Source of the DNA: Gnetum montanum
Taxonomy: Eukaryota; Streptophyta; Gnetopsida; Gnetales; Gnetaceae
Direction: 5' to 3'
DNA: 64,000 nt
Assembly (NCBI GenBank): GCA_015680685.1
Contig: MNCI01010074.1
Location: 578,923-642,922 of the forward strand
A program made the position numbers and the translations under genes. Shown here one piece after another: positions 44,683 through 57,416 of this stretch. Each line of letters opens with the position of its first letter. The first letter of the stretch is position 1. The notes beneath the pieces were generated by a model. That model did no database searches. It was given only the letters and a program-made list of their open reading frames with translations, and had not been told where the DNA came from.

Positions 44683-45731
44683 ATGACTTTTTTTCACTTG
44701 GGGAATGAGGCTTTGACCACTTATGAAGTGTTTTTTAGCCCCAAAAGTATAGAGTATGTGAAATTGCCCATTATGGATTACAATTTTCACATTTACAATG
44801 AAATTTTGCCTCGAGTTTCATGGGGTGAATGCTACATGATGAAGATTTGGTATAACATGCAAAATTTTGTGATGTTTCACCAACTAATATATTCTTGCAA
44901 TGTTACTAAATAATCTAATTAGGCTAGGCTCGACTTACAATATGAGGTCTAGGACCACGTCACTTGAGATTATCATTCCATTGAGGCCCAATGGAAGAAA
45001 GATCGGCAAATGGAAGCTCAATATGAGGCTTCACAGGGCATAAGGTTTCCTACCCACTTGTTCTTACAACCATACAAAGATGGTGAGGACTTCTTTTTGG
45101 GTTGGTCATACTACATAGATTCTCCCCCTTTCTTTGATTGGGAGATCCTTAACCAATGGTTGTAATCAACTATGGACAACCTTAGTGACAGGAAGAATGG
45201 GTCTTAAGACTAGGGGCCTTAAAATATAGGAGCCACAACTGATCACCCAAGGGCAAGAATAATGACAAGCACTAGGAAAAAAAATAAACATGGTAATTGA
45301 GGTAGGGACTGAAGAAGAAAAGGTAGTAGGTATTGTTTTAATGTGGATTCTCCTTCCTCTTTACCTTAATCATCATCCTCATCTTCTTTCTCCTCCAACT
45401 CTAATCATGGAAAGAGCAACAGAGATTATGATGGATATGAACAACAATATATGAATGATCGTAGATCTTGCTAGGACAACAAGGACTAGGGGCATGAACA
45501 ATAGCAAGGGAAAAAATGCCATAGAGACAAAAGGCACAACAGAATTCATTGTAGGCATCATGGCCATGATAGGGGCCACCGAGACTGCTATGACTAAGAT
45601 GAGCCTCTGTTAGCTACAAGAAATATGTTGAACATTTCAGAAGTTGTTAGAATTCCCACTAGGCACTTGAAGGATAGCTACATCAAAGAGCTGGATATGA
45701 ATAATATCGCCAAGTTTGAGGGGGGATATAA
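44683..45731 (+). pseudogene. Relic F: gag fragment on the plus strand
   Basis: The reading starts MTFFHLGNEALTTYE and aligns with the N part of A/C gag (block DYHSIEAQWKKDRQMEAQYE against EYHPIEAQ in A'). After a basic HR/RD-rich section it reaches LDMNNIAKFEGGYN, the start of the capsid-like domain, and stops abruptly at 45731. It lies opposite to every other gag of this family in the window. No LTR or PBS is attached. Stops (TAG, TGA) interrupt it. Confidence 0.65.
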
Positions 45732-47160
45732 TATGGCAGAAATTGGTTCGGAGATTTATCACTGGCAACTACCTAAGGTGAAGGGGTTAGGAAATTAGTA
45801 AAATGGAAAAAATTGAAAAATTTGTGCCAAGGCCCCCACAACTAAGAGCAAACCTCTGGTAGCTATAAAATGGAAAACCATGAGGAATAAGAAAGATGAA
45901 AAATATCAATGGCAACGCCAATAAAATGGATGTCATGGATGGGGATGAAACAAGAAATGATTGATAGCAAGCAATGTTTAAGGGAAAGAAGTTAACAATT
46001 AATCAAAAAGAAATGCCAATGGGTCCTCCCCAAAGCAAGCTCATGCCCTTTATGCCCTAACAAACCCACAAACCAAAGAGTCTGTAGGCTCTAGGAATGT
46101 CATTTGGAAGCAATAGTTAAAAATTCACTCACAATAATTCACCAAAGAAAAAAAATGCATCAACCCAAAATGGACTAATGATAAAACTGGAAATGAGGTG
46201 GAAAATGGGAAGAAAGATGGAGAGGAGAGAATGGAATGGAATCCCAAGAACAAGGTTGTGTAAAGCCCCTTTTGTATTTCATGGTTAAGATAATTGAGTA
46301 GAACTCATCCCAAATCCAGACTCAAACCAACCACATTCAGTGACCTTGCATCAATACACTTTGCCAATCCGTCTTCTTGAGGCAACAAGAATGCTTCCAC
46401 AAAGAGTGACCACCATCCCAAGGAGAGTGAGATGGAGAAGCAGGAAGCGAGAAAGGGTTTTAGTTAGAGGGAACCTTCAGGGATGGTTAACATGTCTTTC
46501 TAGTGCCATAACTAGCACTTGTAGCCCATACTGCTTTATTATGTCTAAGGGGTGTGCTTTGAATTCTCACCTTTTTCTCTTTTTCTCTCTCTTTTTTTTG
46601 ATGTTTATGTCTGAGAACCACACCATGCAAAAACTTATTTTTATTCACTCAGCTTCCTGGTATTTAAACAATGTCAGAATGGTGGAAAACCCAATAAAAA
46701 GCATCCAAGCACCCAAGAGAATGGCTAGCACCAATGCATCGAATCCCCTTGAAGTCACACCCTTTTGATCCTTTGAGTCTTTCCTTGGTTTGAAAAATAC
46801 CCAACCACCAATTTATTAACAAGTTTACTTAGAAAAAGGGGACTATACAGTTTCAAGCCAAAGGAGACCATAGAGTTGTATGGATGAGTGGACGGTGTGG
46901 ACTCATTACCTATTTTACCAAAAGAACCATACCTTAATATCAGCATCATAATTCAAAGGTAAAAATAAAACATTAGCAATAAATATGATATAATTCAATC
47001 CACCATCATGAGCACTTATTAGATGATGAATAAAAGTAAATCAAGCAAACAAAGAAACAGTAAAAACATGAATGATGGTGCAAAAGAAAATAAGAAAAGT
47101 TGAAAGAATGTGTAAAGAAAAAAATGTGTAAAAAAATTCAAAAAGAACTAAGGGCTTAGA
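45732..47160 (-). other. Element A' 3' non-coding region
   Basis: It aligns with A 1066-2490 and has no coding sequence. It holds the conserved hairpin at 46551-46624. Confidence 0.7.
46551..46624 (-). other. Conserved hairpin (element A' copy)
   Basis: GGTGTG (46551-46556) pairs with CACACC (46619-46624). After the CTTTGAA bulge, TTCTCA (46564-46569) pairs with TGAGAA (46612-46617). One inner pair present in A is lost. Confidence 0.6.
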
Positions 47161-47199
47161 ATAGTTAGCATAGGTGGCCATCTCTCCCATGACTAAGTT

Positions 47200-48425
47200 G
47201 GAAGGAGGAGATCTGAAATAGTGAGCAGGGTTTTCCATCAAGAGAGGTAGCATGTGTATTGGCTATCCTAAGCTCCTGGAAAGGTTTGGTTTGTTGCACA
47301 TTGACCAAAGTTTCTTATCTGGGCTCTTAGGTTTTTATATTGTGATGGCCCTTGAAGGAAAAGTTGCATAAATAATATAAGGTCCTTCCCATAGTGTTTG
47401 ACATTTAGTACGTTGTGGCACATGTGTGGGATTCTAGTAGAGAACCTTATTTCCTAGCTGATATTTAACTTTCCTAATTCTTAGGTCATGACGTTGTTTA
47501 TTGAAGGCCTTGCGCAATTCATTAGATGACAAGGCAGCTAATTGTTTTTCATCTAGCAAGTTAAGGGTTACTAACCATTGTTTCTGTGCTAGATCAAGGT
47601 CAAGGTTGAGATCACATGTTGTGGATATTGTATGGAGCTTAGTGTAAATGGGAAGCATTGGTAATTTACCGTAAACTAACTCATAGGGAGAGTAGCTTGT
47701 AGGGAGTTTCCATGTGGAGTGGTATGCCCAAAGAGCATCATTTAGTTTAGTTCTCCAGTATCATATAAACTTGCTAATGGTTCTTGTCAATATCTTCATA
47801 ATCTCCTTGTTGGTGACTTCTACTTGACTGTTTTCTTGGGGGGTGGTATGGTGTAGTCAATTTATGCTCAACCCCTAAGTGTTGCATTAATTTCTAAAAA
47901 GTTGCACCTGTGAAGTATGTACCATTGTCTAAAATAAGTGCACATGGAACACCAAACCTATTTATGATTTGTTGTTGAAAAAATCGTGCAGCTGTAGATG
48001 ATGTACAATCTTTAACAGTAGCTGCTTCGGCCCATTTTGTTAGGTAATCCACGACAATAATAATATAAGCTTTTCCATTGGACATTGGTGTAATCTGCCC
48101 CATAAAATCAATTTCCCAAATGTCAAAGGGTTCTAACAGTTGAATCCATTATTGTGGACCCTCCATTCTAGCAATCATTCCCCCATCACTTTGATAGCGC
48201 TCACAAGATTGGATGAAACGATGGGTGTTTCAAAATAATGTAGGCCAATAATATCCTGCAAGAAATGTTGATGGCCGTTTGTCTCCTAGCGTAATGACCC
48301 CCACAAGGACCCTCATGAGTATCTTGGAGAACTTGTAGTTGATCTATATCAGGAACACACCATCTAACTAAGCTATCGGGACATACTTTGTAAATATGCC
48401 CATTAATTTCCATAAAGTACTTGGC
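47200..48425 (-). pseudogene. Element A' integrase (decayed)
   Basis: The zinc-binding region (48413-48201) keeps HEGPCGGHYARRQ. The core (48103-47894) keeps both first catalytic positions: VDYLTKWAEA and ILDNGTYF, where A has lost the second Asp. The C-terminal part (47658-47434) includes LRKAFNKQRHDLRIRKVKYQ, followed by the WEG-type block below it. It is broken into several frames. Confidence 0.83.
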
Positions 48426-48439
48426 TCAGTGAAGAAACT

Positions 48440-49900
48440 GTTGTTTCTTCTTAAGGTTTAACTCTTGTGGTATTTTTTGGATAAAGAGATAGGTAAGAAT
48501 GCTACTATATCAATTTTTCTCTATGGGTGATTGATTATTCACTACACCAGCAAAGAGAAATTCATCAGGAAAATAATTAGAAATTGGATACTCATCCTCT
48601 TTGTTGTCCCATCACAACCGAGATAAATGATAAGCAACTATGTTCTTGGTGCCTTTACGATCGATCATTGTATGATCGAACTCTTGTAAAATTACAAGCC
48701 TTCGTATGATACAAGGGCTTACCATTGGATTATTCATAAGGAACCTTATTGCACTATGATCTGTATGTATATATACTTTATATCCCAATACATAGTGTCT
48801 AAACTTTTCTAGTGTAAACACTACAACCATTAATTCTTTCTTTGTGGTAGTGTAGTTAAGTTGTGAACCAACAATACTTCTACTTGCACAGTGGATGTAA
48901 TAAGGATGCTTATGGTCATCTAACTGTGTAACTACGACTCCTAAGGCATAGTTGGACACGTTATTTATGATATGGAATGTTTTGGACCAGTCAAGAGCTT
49001 GTAGAATGGGTGTTTCTACTAGCTTCTATTTTAGAGTTTGAAAAGCTAATTCGCATTCCCTGGTCCACTCGAAAGGTACATCCTTTTCGTTAATTCCACC
49101 AATGGTTTGGTAACCTTTGAAAAGTTCTCAATAAATCTCCTATAGTAGCCAGTATGTCCAAGGAATGATTGAATATCTTTGATAGTCTCCAGTTGATGGG
49201 TAATTCCTTGGATAACTTTGATTTTCTCGGGGTCTACCTCTATCCCTGTGTGTGAGATTTTGTGCCCTAGTACTATGCCCTCTTGAACCATCAAATGGCT
49301 TTTCTGCCAATTGAGCCTCAAACTGGTTTCTACACATCTTTTTAACACTTGCTCTAACTGGTCCAAGGCTTGATCAAAGTTTGCTCCATAGGTGGAGAAA
49401 TCATCTATAAAGACTTCTACACTATTTCCTATCTGCTGTTGGAAGATGCTTAAAACTAGTCATTAAAATATTGCAGGGGCATTGCATAACCCAAACAACA
49501 TCTGTTTGTATGCAAACATTCCCCAAGGACTAGTGAACATAGTCTTGGCTTGGTCTTTTGGGGTTATTTGTATTTGATTATATTCGCTATATCCATCCAG
49601 AAAATGGTAATAGTGATGCCCTATGATAGTGTCTAAGACTTGGTCAACAAATGGCAATGGAAAGTGATCTTTGAATGTTGCCATATTCAGTAGCCTGAAA
49701 TCTATGCACACTCTCCATTTGCCTCCATTTTTAGGTATAATAACTAAGGGGCTAACCCATTCACTATCAACAATGGGGTATATGAACCCAGCCTTGAGAA
49801 GCTATTCAATTTCTTCCTTGACTACTTTCTTCAGCTTTGGGTTCAAACACCTCTATAGTTATCTTTGAGGCTTCATGGAGGGGTCAGTGTAAATCCTATG
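48440..49900 (-). pseudogene. Element A' reverse transcriptase-RNase H (decayed)
   Basis: RT pieces at 49711-49463 (CIDFRLLNMATFKDHFPLPF, FLDGYSEYNQIQI) and 49366-49046 ([37 protein letters not shown]) are clear. The catalytic box near 49415-49400 reads FIDD, so both Asp are kept. RNase H follows at 48959-48612 with YTTTKKELMVVVFTLEKFRH, HTDHSAIRFLMNNP and KGTKNIVAYHLSRL. Frameshifts separate RT from RNase H. It is better preserved than A. Confidence 0.85.
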
Positions 49901-50524
49901 TTAGCATATCCTAGGATCTATTCCAGTTAATTTGGGATATGACCAAGTGAAGGCTTTTGACCATCTATTGATTACCTTCAATAGTTCTTCTTTTTGTTGA
50001 GGAGCAAACTTAGTGTTGATAATTACCAATTTTTCATTTTTAAGGAACATGTATTCCATACCAGTGGGCAATGGTTTCAGCTCAAGGGGCTCCTATGTAA
50101 ATTTCTCAAGGATTTCCAACTTCTCCCAATTGACATTTTCAAGGTTAAGACTTGGAAGTTGGTGGTGGACTTGCTCTAATGCGTCTATGCTCATGATGTA
50201 AGTGCAAGTCAAACCCTCAATTGGTTCCATGCATATGAGTGAATTGCTTTCTTGATTAGCTGTCAACCACTGGGTGCCTTTCTATTGTGTGGCTGCTACA
50301 TACAAGCATCTTTGTATGTTGATGACTTGTGCACATTGATTGCATGTAGGAAATGTTAAACTTTGCACAAACCATGACCTCTGCATGTAATTACACCCTG
50401 TGTCATTGTATGCGATGCAAATAACTTTCTAATTCTTGATCTTTCTGAATGTATTTTCCTTTGATATTTCTAGGGAAAGATCACGGATTCCTTGGCATGT
50501 GTCGATGGTGCTTAGCCATGCTCT

Positions 50525-50985
50525 TCACATTATGATTGGGAAGTCCCCCTTACCATTGTTCACTTGAATCACTAGGAAGTCAATTGGGTACGACCACCCA
50601 CAAATAGTGGTAACAATGTCTTCCACTAGTCCCAATGGGACAGTGATGGACTGGTTGGCCAACTCTATACAGATGTTACTCTTTTTCAATGAAGATAGGT
50701 TCCAGGCCTTGTACATTTCTTGAGAAATTAAGTTAACGCTGAAACCTGAATCCAAAAGAGCTTTGCACAGTTCATTTCCAGTGATTTGTAAGTATATCAG
50801 AGGACTCCCCGAATCCAAGAATTTCCTGGGAAGATGGTTAGCTTTGATCCAATTGGTGACGACATGTGTTAGCATGACCGTATGAATTGAGTGTGGTGGT
50901 TGAGTTGAAGGAGGCTCTGAAGTTTTGATTAATAGTGAGGCATCTAAGAAATCAACCGATTGTGCTTGCAAGGGCTTGGTTGGAC
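50525..50985 (-). pseudogene. Element A' aspartic protease
   Basis: A 148-residue open stretch matches the A protease with few changes. LLDSGFSVNLIS is intact, followed by SITVPLGLVEDIVTTICGWSYPIDFLVI. The linker to RT (about 49900-50524) is damaged by stops. Confidence 0.85.
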
Positions 50986-50999
50986 TTTTGGTTCTAAAG

Positions 51000-53390
51000 A
51001 AAGGTATTTTCTTTATGTGGTTGTTGGAACCAACAGTAGGTTGAGAGTTAATAGCCCTTATGGCATTACATTGCTGCTGTTGGGTAGGGATTTCTCTTGA
51101 ATAGTTGGAGCAGGTGGTAATGGAGGTATTGGTGGAAGAGATGTGATTGGATGAGAAGGATGGTATACTTGTGGAATGTTATCCCTAGGAGAGGGAGTCC
51201 TATAATACTCACAAGCTTGGTAGTGAGGTTGAGGAGTAACATGACGAATAGAGTCACGTGGAGAGACTGGCTGTTGCACGTAATATCCATATGGGTTAGG
51301 TTGTCAGTAAGTATACTGTTACCTTGGTAGTGGCATTCCCCATGATTATGGATATTTCCATTGTTGATGCTACTCGATTGGTTGTTGTGGAGTCCCACTA
51401 GGATAATACATTAAGGGTTTGTGGAACTGCAATAAGGTAACCTTCGGGGTGTTTTCCATTTGTTCAATTATGGGTTAAGTGCATACATCCCAAACTCTTA
51501 CAGATGTGAGATTACAGGGCAACATCCCTTAGGATAGTCATATTGACATATCTTATGTCCACTATCATTATCTATTTTCGATTCCACAACCTCTTCATTG
51601 ACAACTTTTTCCTTACCCTTGCTACGTGCATGTTCAACTTCTCTCTTTTTTCTTTTTTCGTGATCACTACCTTGCTCTCTAGACTCCTCTACTATTTTAA
51701 GAATAGATTGAAATATATTGTCTAGGGAATCCCACATTTGTTCTACCTTTTCTGATACTTTTGATATCAACTTTTGGATCGAAAAATTTTTCCTATTCAC
51801 CATCTCTTCAAGTGGTGACTCTTCTTCATCTTCACAAAATCTTACTCCCCTTTTTCGAAGGGAAAGATCTCGATTATACACTTCTACACTTTCTCTCTTC
51901 CATAGCTCACCTTCTTCCTTAGAAACTTACTCCAATAGTCTTTGAATTTGATGGGACCTCAACTTGGATAGTCTTCCTTGGGCATAAGTTCCAAGGGTTC
52001 TTCTCATTTCATGCCTAAGCCCATCGACAAGATGGCACAGTTGATCCCTTTGCAAATAACCATGGCTAGGATAATGATGTAATAATGCATAGTATCAGTC
52101 CATGGTAGCATCCAAGGGTTCATGTCCTCCTTGTTTCCAACCTTGGATTTGCTTTTGCAAGTTGGACACTCAGGAGTATGTTTGGTACTTGTCATTAAAT
52201 AGTTCTAACATAGTACTCCACCTACGAATGGATTTTGGTTCTAAAAACCGGTACCAGCTTTTCACTTCTTTAACTAGTGTCCGCAAGAACAACTTAAGTT
52301 TTTTCCATCCGTTCTCTATGTTTTGTAAGGCACATGCATCATGGAATTCTTGTAAATGACTTTGAGGATCAACATTGTATCCCCCTTCAAATCGTGGGAT
52401 ATTGTTCATATCTAATCTCTTGATCCTACTATCTTTCTAATGCCTTGTTGGAATTCTAACAACCTCAGTTATGTCTAACATACTTTGAGTAGCGAGTAGG
52501 GGTTCATTGTGATTGTCTTGTCCATGGCATCTATGATGCCTACGTTGCTTCCTACTCTCCCTTCTTCTATGTCGTGACTCTCTAGAGTGCCCTCGTCCCC
52601 TTTCCTGGTTATTTCATCTAGGACTTCCACTTTGCCTACCTTTATCCCCATGGCCTTTTTCCTTATGACTGCATCCAGATATTGAAGGAGAGAATGAAGG
52701 AGATGATGAAGGTGATGAAAAAGGAGAACTGTTACCATGATGATGTCTACTACCTTCTCTTCTGCAGTCTCGGCCCCGATCGCGATTGCGATTAGAATGT
52801 CCACATTTATCATGAGTTCGTGTCCCTTTTTTAGATCCTTTGTGCCTATGGGTATCAGAATCTGGGTTATGAATAGTGGAATGATGGTTCTGATACACAA
52901 CCCCTTGGCCAAAGTTAAGGGGAGGAACATCGTTGTGGGTCGACTACCTGAGGTAGGTTCACCACCCTCATTTTCACTTAAGACATGTGGGGCATCTTGG
53001 GACCACTTACCCTTCAAAGACTTATGATGTCTCTCCTGTTGCAAGCTCCTTTGATGTTGTGCCTCTATGGGATGGTATTCTCTCAAGTCATGGTATTGCA
53101 CAATGTATTTTGCATGTAAGTGTGACATGCCAATTCGTGTGAGAGCATGAAGAAGCATGCTCGAAATTAAACGATCAGGACCTAACACTATGTTACCTTC
53201 TAAGTCTCACCAACATAGTTGTTTGTCTTGATGAAGGATAAAAGTGAAGTATGGTATATACTCATCAGGATGAATATTTACCACTCGAACTTTTTGAGGG
53301 ACTAGCGAATCGACGTCATGTGTATTGTCACTGACTGTTTCCCATTTTAAACCTAGGTGGTGAGACACTTTAGAATGAAGAAGGAGACAT
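51000..53390 (-). pseudogene. Element A' gag (decayed)
   Basis: The start codon matching that of A is at 53390. A 237-residue open frame (53188-52475) holds HDLREYHPIEAQHQRSLQQERHH and then slips out of frame into a Leu/His-rich reading. The correct basic HR/RD-rich frame continues at 52898-52614. The capsid-like part (52409-52170) has MNNIPRFEGGYNVDPQSHLQEF and WSTMLELFNDKYQTYS. The zinc knuckle is damaged (ICQYDYPKGCC). It lacks the 44-base insertion and N seen in A at 7090. Confidence 0.8.
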
Positions 53391-53456
53391 ACTTTTCTGT
53401 TCAGTATGCAATGTATTCTTGTTTATTATTTTCTCAACCAACCCTAAGGGTTCATT

Positions 53457-53626
53457 CTAATTACTAATAATTAGAATAACTACTAGAGTAACCGCTAGAG
53501 TAACCACTCTAATAATTAAAGTAACTGCTAGAGTAACCACTCTAATAATTAGAATAACTACTAGAGTAATCACTAGAGTAACTGCTCTAATAATTAGTAT
53601 AACTACTAGAGTAACCGCTCTCATCA
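53457..53626 (-). repeat. Element A' 5' LTR remnant (U3 repeats only)
   Basis: Only the CTAATAATTAG array and the CTCATCA end remain. The preceding gag leader is joined straight to them. The TATA box, R, U5 and PBS are gone. Confidence 0.88.
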
Positions 53627-56228
53627 ACATGTATTAGATTAATTTCATGTTTAACCATGACATATATGTTCTATTCATATGGTTAGGTAAGTCTATTTAG
53701 TATTTTAAAATAAAATAAAATAAAAACTAACATATGTTCATGTTAAGTATGAGTTTAAAGATATTTAATTAAAAATATTAGTTGAATTATTAAATTTATA
53801 CTATCCTAAGTAATCATTACTTGAGATGAGTAAAGTGGAAGTGGTGGTTAATTAATTATTTAGTGGGAAGTAATACCAACAACTAAATGGTAAAATTCAA
53901 ATTGGAATACGTATAATGATTAGGAAGTAATTAATATGGATAAAAGTGGCAAGGTTGGTTAACAAGATTTGGTGGAAATTTCTAATTTATTTACTACTAT
54001 AAGAAGAGACATGGATTGCTTAAGATTACATCATTTTCTAATTCAAAGTGTGAGTAAAGAAAGCTGGCAAATAGGTTTGAGAAAAGATGGTTCTTGGTGA
54101 GAAAGCAATGAGAAGACAATGTATCCCATATGTAATGGGATGCTACCTGGAACATGTTCTAAGAGCTTATTGCAAAGCAAAAGCCCATGGAGCATCAAGA
54201 GAAAGTCCATTCCTACTTTGGCTTTCTGATGAGTTCATGTTTCTTATTGGTGAACTTTGTATAGAGGGCAATGTTTGGGGTAGATTTCATGAATGTGACA
54301 GTCAAGTAGAAAATAAAAAAAATTCTAACCATGATGATTTTTCAGAAGAGGCATTCGTATCTCAAAATACAGAAGTATCTAATAAGAAAGGCCTCAAGAA
54401 TCAGCAAAAGAGATAGATGCAAAGGAAATAAGAATAGTTGAAGAAAACAAGGATGAATACAATGCATTAGTTACAACTAAAATTGTGTATGAAAGGATTT
54501 AAGACAAGAGGATTTCCAAGAAAGTTATTTAACTATCCACTTCCCATTTATTGAGTAGTTTGTATAAAAGCTTGATGTATAGTTCTTTAAGTTTTTATTA
54601 GGGATGAGGTTTTTACTTAATTAAACCTTAAGTTTAATGAAAGTTTTCTTCAAAAAAGGATTTGTACTTTTCTATGTAAATATGTTTTTAATAAGATTAT
54701 TATGAAAAGGATGGGGTTAAGAAATGTTGATACATTTCTTGCTATTCTATGGAGCAGTGTTGGTTGATTTGATACTTACTTTAGTTCATAATTTTTTAAA
54801 AAAAATTATATATAATAATAATAATAATAATAAGCAAAGGAAAGCCAATCGAAAAATATATTCTATTAAAAGTATGAGCATGAGACATCACATATTAGGA
54901 TTACTGTGAAGGAATTTAAAAATTATCAAGTAGCAGCAACATGAGAACCCAATACTTGCAAATTGATTATTCAAGGAAAATAACTAGAAAGTTTTAGAAT
55001 TGCATAATGTCAACAAAATTAGCAGATAAGAGATTCAAAAATCCTCAGTTTTAGATTATGCAAGGTACAACAAGATAGTTTACTAATTACTATGCAAAAC
55101 CTACATCTTCAAATCAAGAGCAGATGAAACTGAGAGGAGGGTCTTGGCAAAATGCGAAGATATATTACCATGTATGATTGATGGTTCACCATTAAAATAG
55201 TGGTTTCCTCTACATGTTTTTGAAGGCAAAGACAGATTACATAAAAAGATCACCAAGAAATAATAAAAACTATTCCTGACGTAAGAAAGAAGGTGAAAGA
55301 CGAAACAACATGATGGCAAGTCCATGAAAAATGGTAAAAATGTTGTAGTCACTATCAGTGATAAATCCATTTACCAACTGATATAAACAAATAAAAACAT
55401 GTAAACCGACACCCCACATGATGAATGTATTATGTTTTCTCCAATTGGCTTGGTTGCCCCTCACATCATTTTTGGTCACCAACACCTACAAATGGTTTTA
55501 GTTTAACATTTCATTTCTTGGTTTGTCTGACAAAGTCACTAATCTTGCATAGGCTTTGATCAGTTTGAGAAAATCCCTTTTCCCGCCTTAGAAACTTTTG
55601 GGACATTTTTCCTAAAATCATGTAGAAGTAGATGTAGAAGACAAATATTGAAAAATCGTATTGGCAAGACAAGACAATGAGTGCAATGACTGCTTTGGCT
55701 TAGGTAGAGGTGTAGGAAGCATGAGTGTGAAAACTTCTTGAACCTTAGGGTTGAGACATGTTGCAATGTGTCGAAGGTTTCAACAGAGTTGAGGATGGTA
55801 GCCATTGGAAGACCATGTGTACAATTTAATCCCATAATCACAACCTTGACGATTGATGTGTCAAGATTTGAGCTCTGCTATGAGGCAAATCTTCCATGGG
55901 TATAGCTACTACATTGATCAAGCTTCATTTGAAACTACTACTTCACAATTCCAGTAAAATTAATGGTGTCAAAGGTGAAAGACAAGGGCCATGCGGTAAA
56001 GCATTAAACCTTTTTTATATTAATTTTGAATGAATTTAAAGGAAAAAAAGAAGTGGTTTTATTTCCTGATGCTCAAGGGAAAGAAATAATGTGAACATAA
56101 GGCTATAGTATGAGCTTAGATAATTTAAATTAAATGAAAGGAGAAAGTGTCATTTAAAAAAAAACACACAATGGAGAAGAGAAATTTATGGGATACTTAT
56201 TCAAGTATGGGACATTTGGCTATTATTA
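53627..56228. other. Flanking block, copy 2
   Basis: Collinear with 9825-12405 throughout. It carries the short ORF at 54087-54416 and an (AAT)n tract near 54815-54830 that is longer than in copy 1. No other coding signal is convincing. Confidence 0.65.
54087..54416 (+). CDS. Unrecognised 109-residue ORF (open copy)
   Basis: The frame is open from ATG to TAG with no indel against the broken copy at 10290-10619. The sequence has a Cys/Tyr-rich start (YVMGCYLEHVLRAYCKAKAHG), an aromatic core (FLLWLSDEFMFLIGELCIEGNVWGRF) and an Asn/Lys-rich acidic tail. I know no family with it. No signal peptide is evident. It may be a captured exon, part of an older gene whose other exons are not recognisable, or chance. 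Its only conserved partner is the duplicate, so conservation is no evidence of function. Confidence 0.3.
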   Translation: MVLGEKAMRRQCIPYVMGCYLEHVLRAYCKAKAHGASRESPFLLWLSDEFMFLIGELCIEGNVWGRFHECDSQVENKKNSNHDDFSEEAFVSQNTEVSNKKGLKNQQKR

Positions 56229-57375
56229 TGTTGGTTTAACCAACACTTTAAGATATTTGTAGTTTATTTTACTTTTTTTCATCACTAAGAAGACACATGC
56301 CAATTTTGGCTTAATTTTCTCATAACTTGTTATACAAGTTATAACTTCCCAAGGATTTATGACTAAATTCCTTAGTTATTTGTAACCCATCTTAACTTGT
56401 TATGATGAAGGTAACTACCTTGAAGCATTATAAAAAGGCTTCAAAGGTATAATCAAGGAGGGGTGGGGGTGGAGGGGAAGCATTTTTTGGAAAGAAGAAA
56501 TTTGAAGATTGCTTGTAAGATGGCTTGATAAAGACATCATTTCGGCCACTTCATTTTAATCTTCTGAGTTCATTCTTTCCTATTTTGTTTCAGCTACTTA
56601 GCTAGTGGTTTAGGTAGTATCATGCTTAGCATTTAAATTTAGGATTTTTAGATTGCTTTTATAGCCTTTGTTGTGTGATAGTAGACTCCTATTAAGATAT
56701 TCCATAAAAGAGCTTATGTTGGAAAGCCTCAAGAGAAATTTAATAGAGAAGTTTATTATTATGCAATGTTTAAGACTACTATTAGGATTGCTATAAGAGA
56801 CCCTTTGCTATAGACAAGCCATTTGAGCAATTCAATAGTCTAGAGGGTTAAAAAATCTTTAGTATTTTGATAGGACTGAAATAGCTTTTTGATTTTTAAG
56901 GTATATCCCCTTGGTATTTCAACCAAAAATTGTTAAATCTTTGAAAGCTCTATTGTATGAAATTGTTGACAACTATTATCTAGCCAAAATAGAGACTTGT
57001 ATGTGGTATTTTATGCAACAATTTTTGATAGTATAGTAGAATTATCTTTAAGAAATTGCTTGTTTGAGTTTAGAAAGTTTGAACAATTCATAGATATTGA
57101 ATTAGGGATAACTTTATTGTGAAGTGTTTCATAGTATCAATTTACCTTGCTTAAATATTTGAGATTTTTACACAATTTTCCTTTTTTTTCTTTCTCTTTC
57201 CATTAAATATTGTTCTATTTCTAGTTTTCTTATGGAACTTTTTCTCTCTAGGAAAAATTAGGAATAGGTTGGTAGAGTTTTGCTCAAATGGTTTTTGTAC
57301 AATTTTATTTGTTACAAGTAGGTATTATAAGGACTGTATAAACTAAGTGATTAAACAAAATAGGAATCTCCAACA
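56229..57375 (+). repeat. LTR-like block with TATA box, copy 2
   Basis: It matches 12406-13457 and is about 95 bases longer, chiefly from extra sequence after the TATA region (56500-56600). The ends TGTTGG and CCAACA and the TATA box at 56429-56436 are kept. Confidence 0.5.
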
Positions 57376-57416
57376 ACTCACAATATTGTAGAAAGCTGGC
57401 TGAATCTCTTTTATTA

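Larger units (their letters stand above)
45732..53626 (-). mobile_element. Element A': second copy of element A, truncated at both ends
   Basis: It is collinear with 1066-9824 (element A), starting abruptly at 45732 inside the 3' non-coding region. The 3' LTR and polypurine tract are absent. At the other end the leader, PBS and all but the last 170 bases or so of the 5' LTR are deleted (junction about 53457). The right flank (ACATGTATT) is the same as that of A, so this is a duplicated locus and not a new insertion. Confidence 0.9.
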
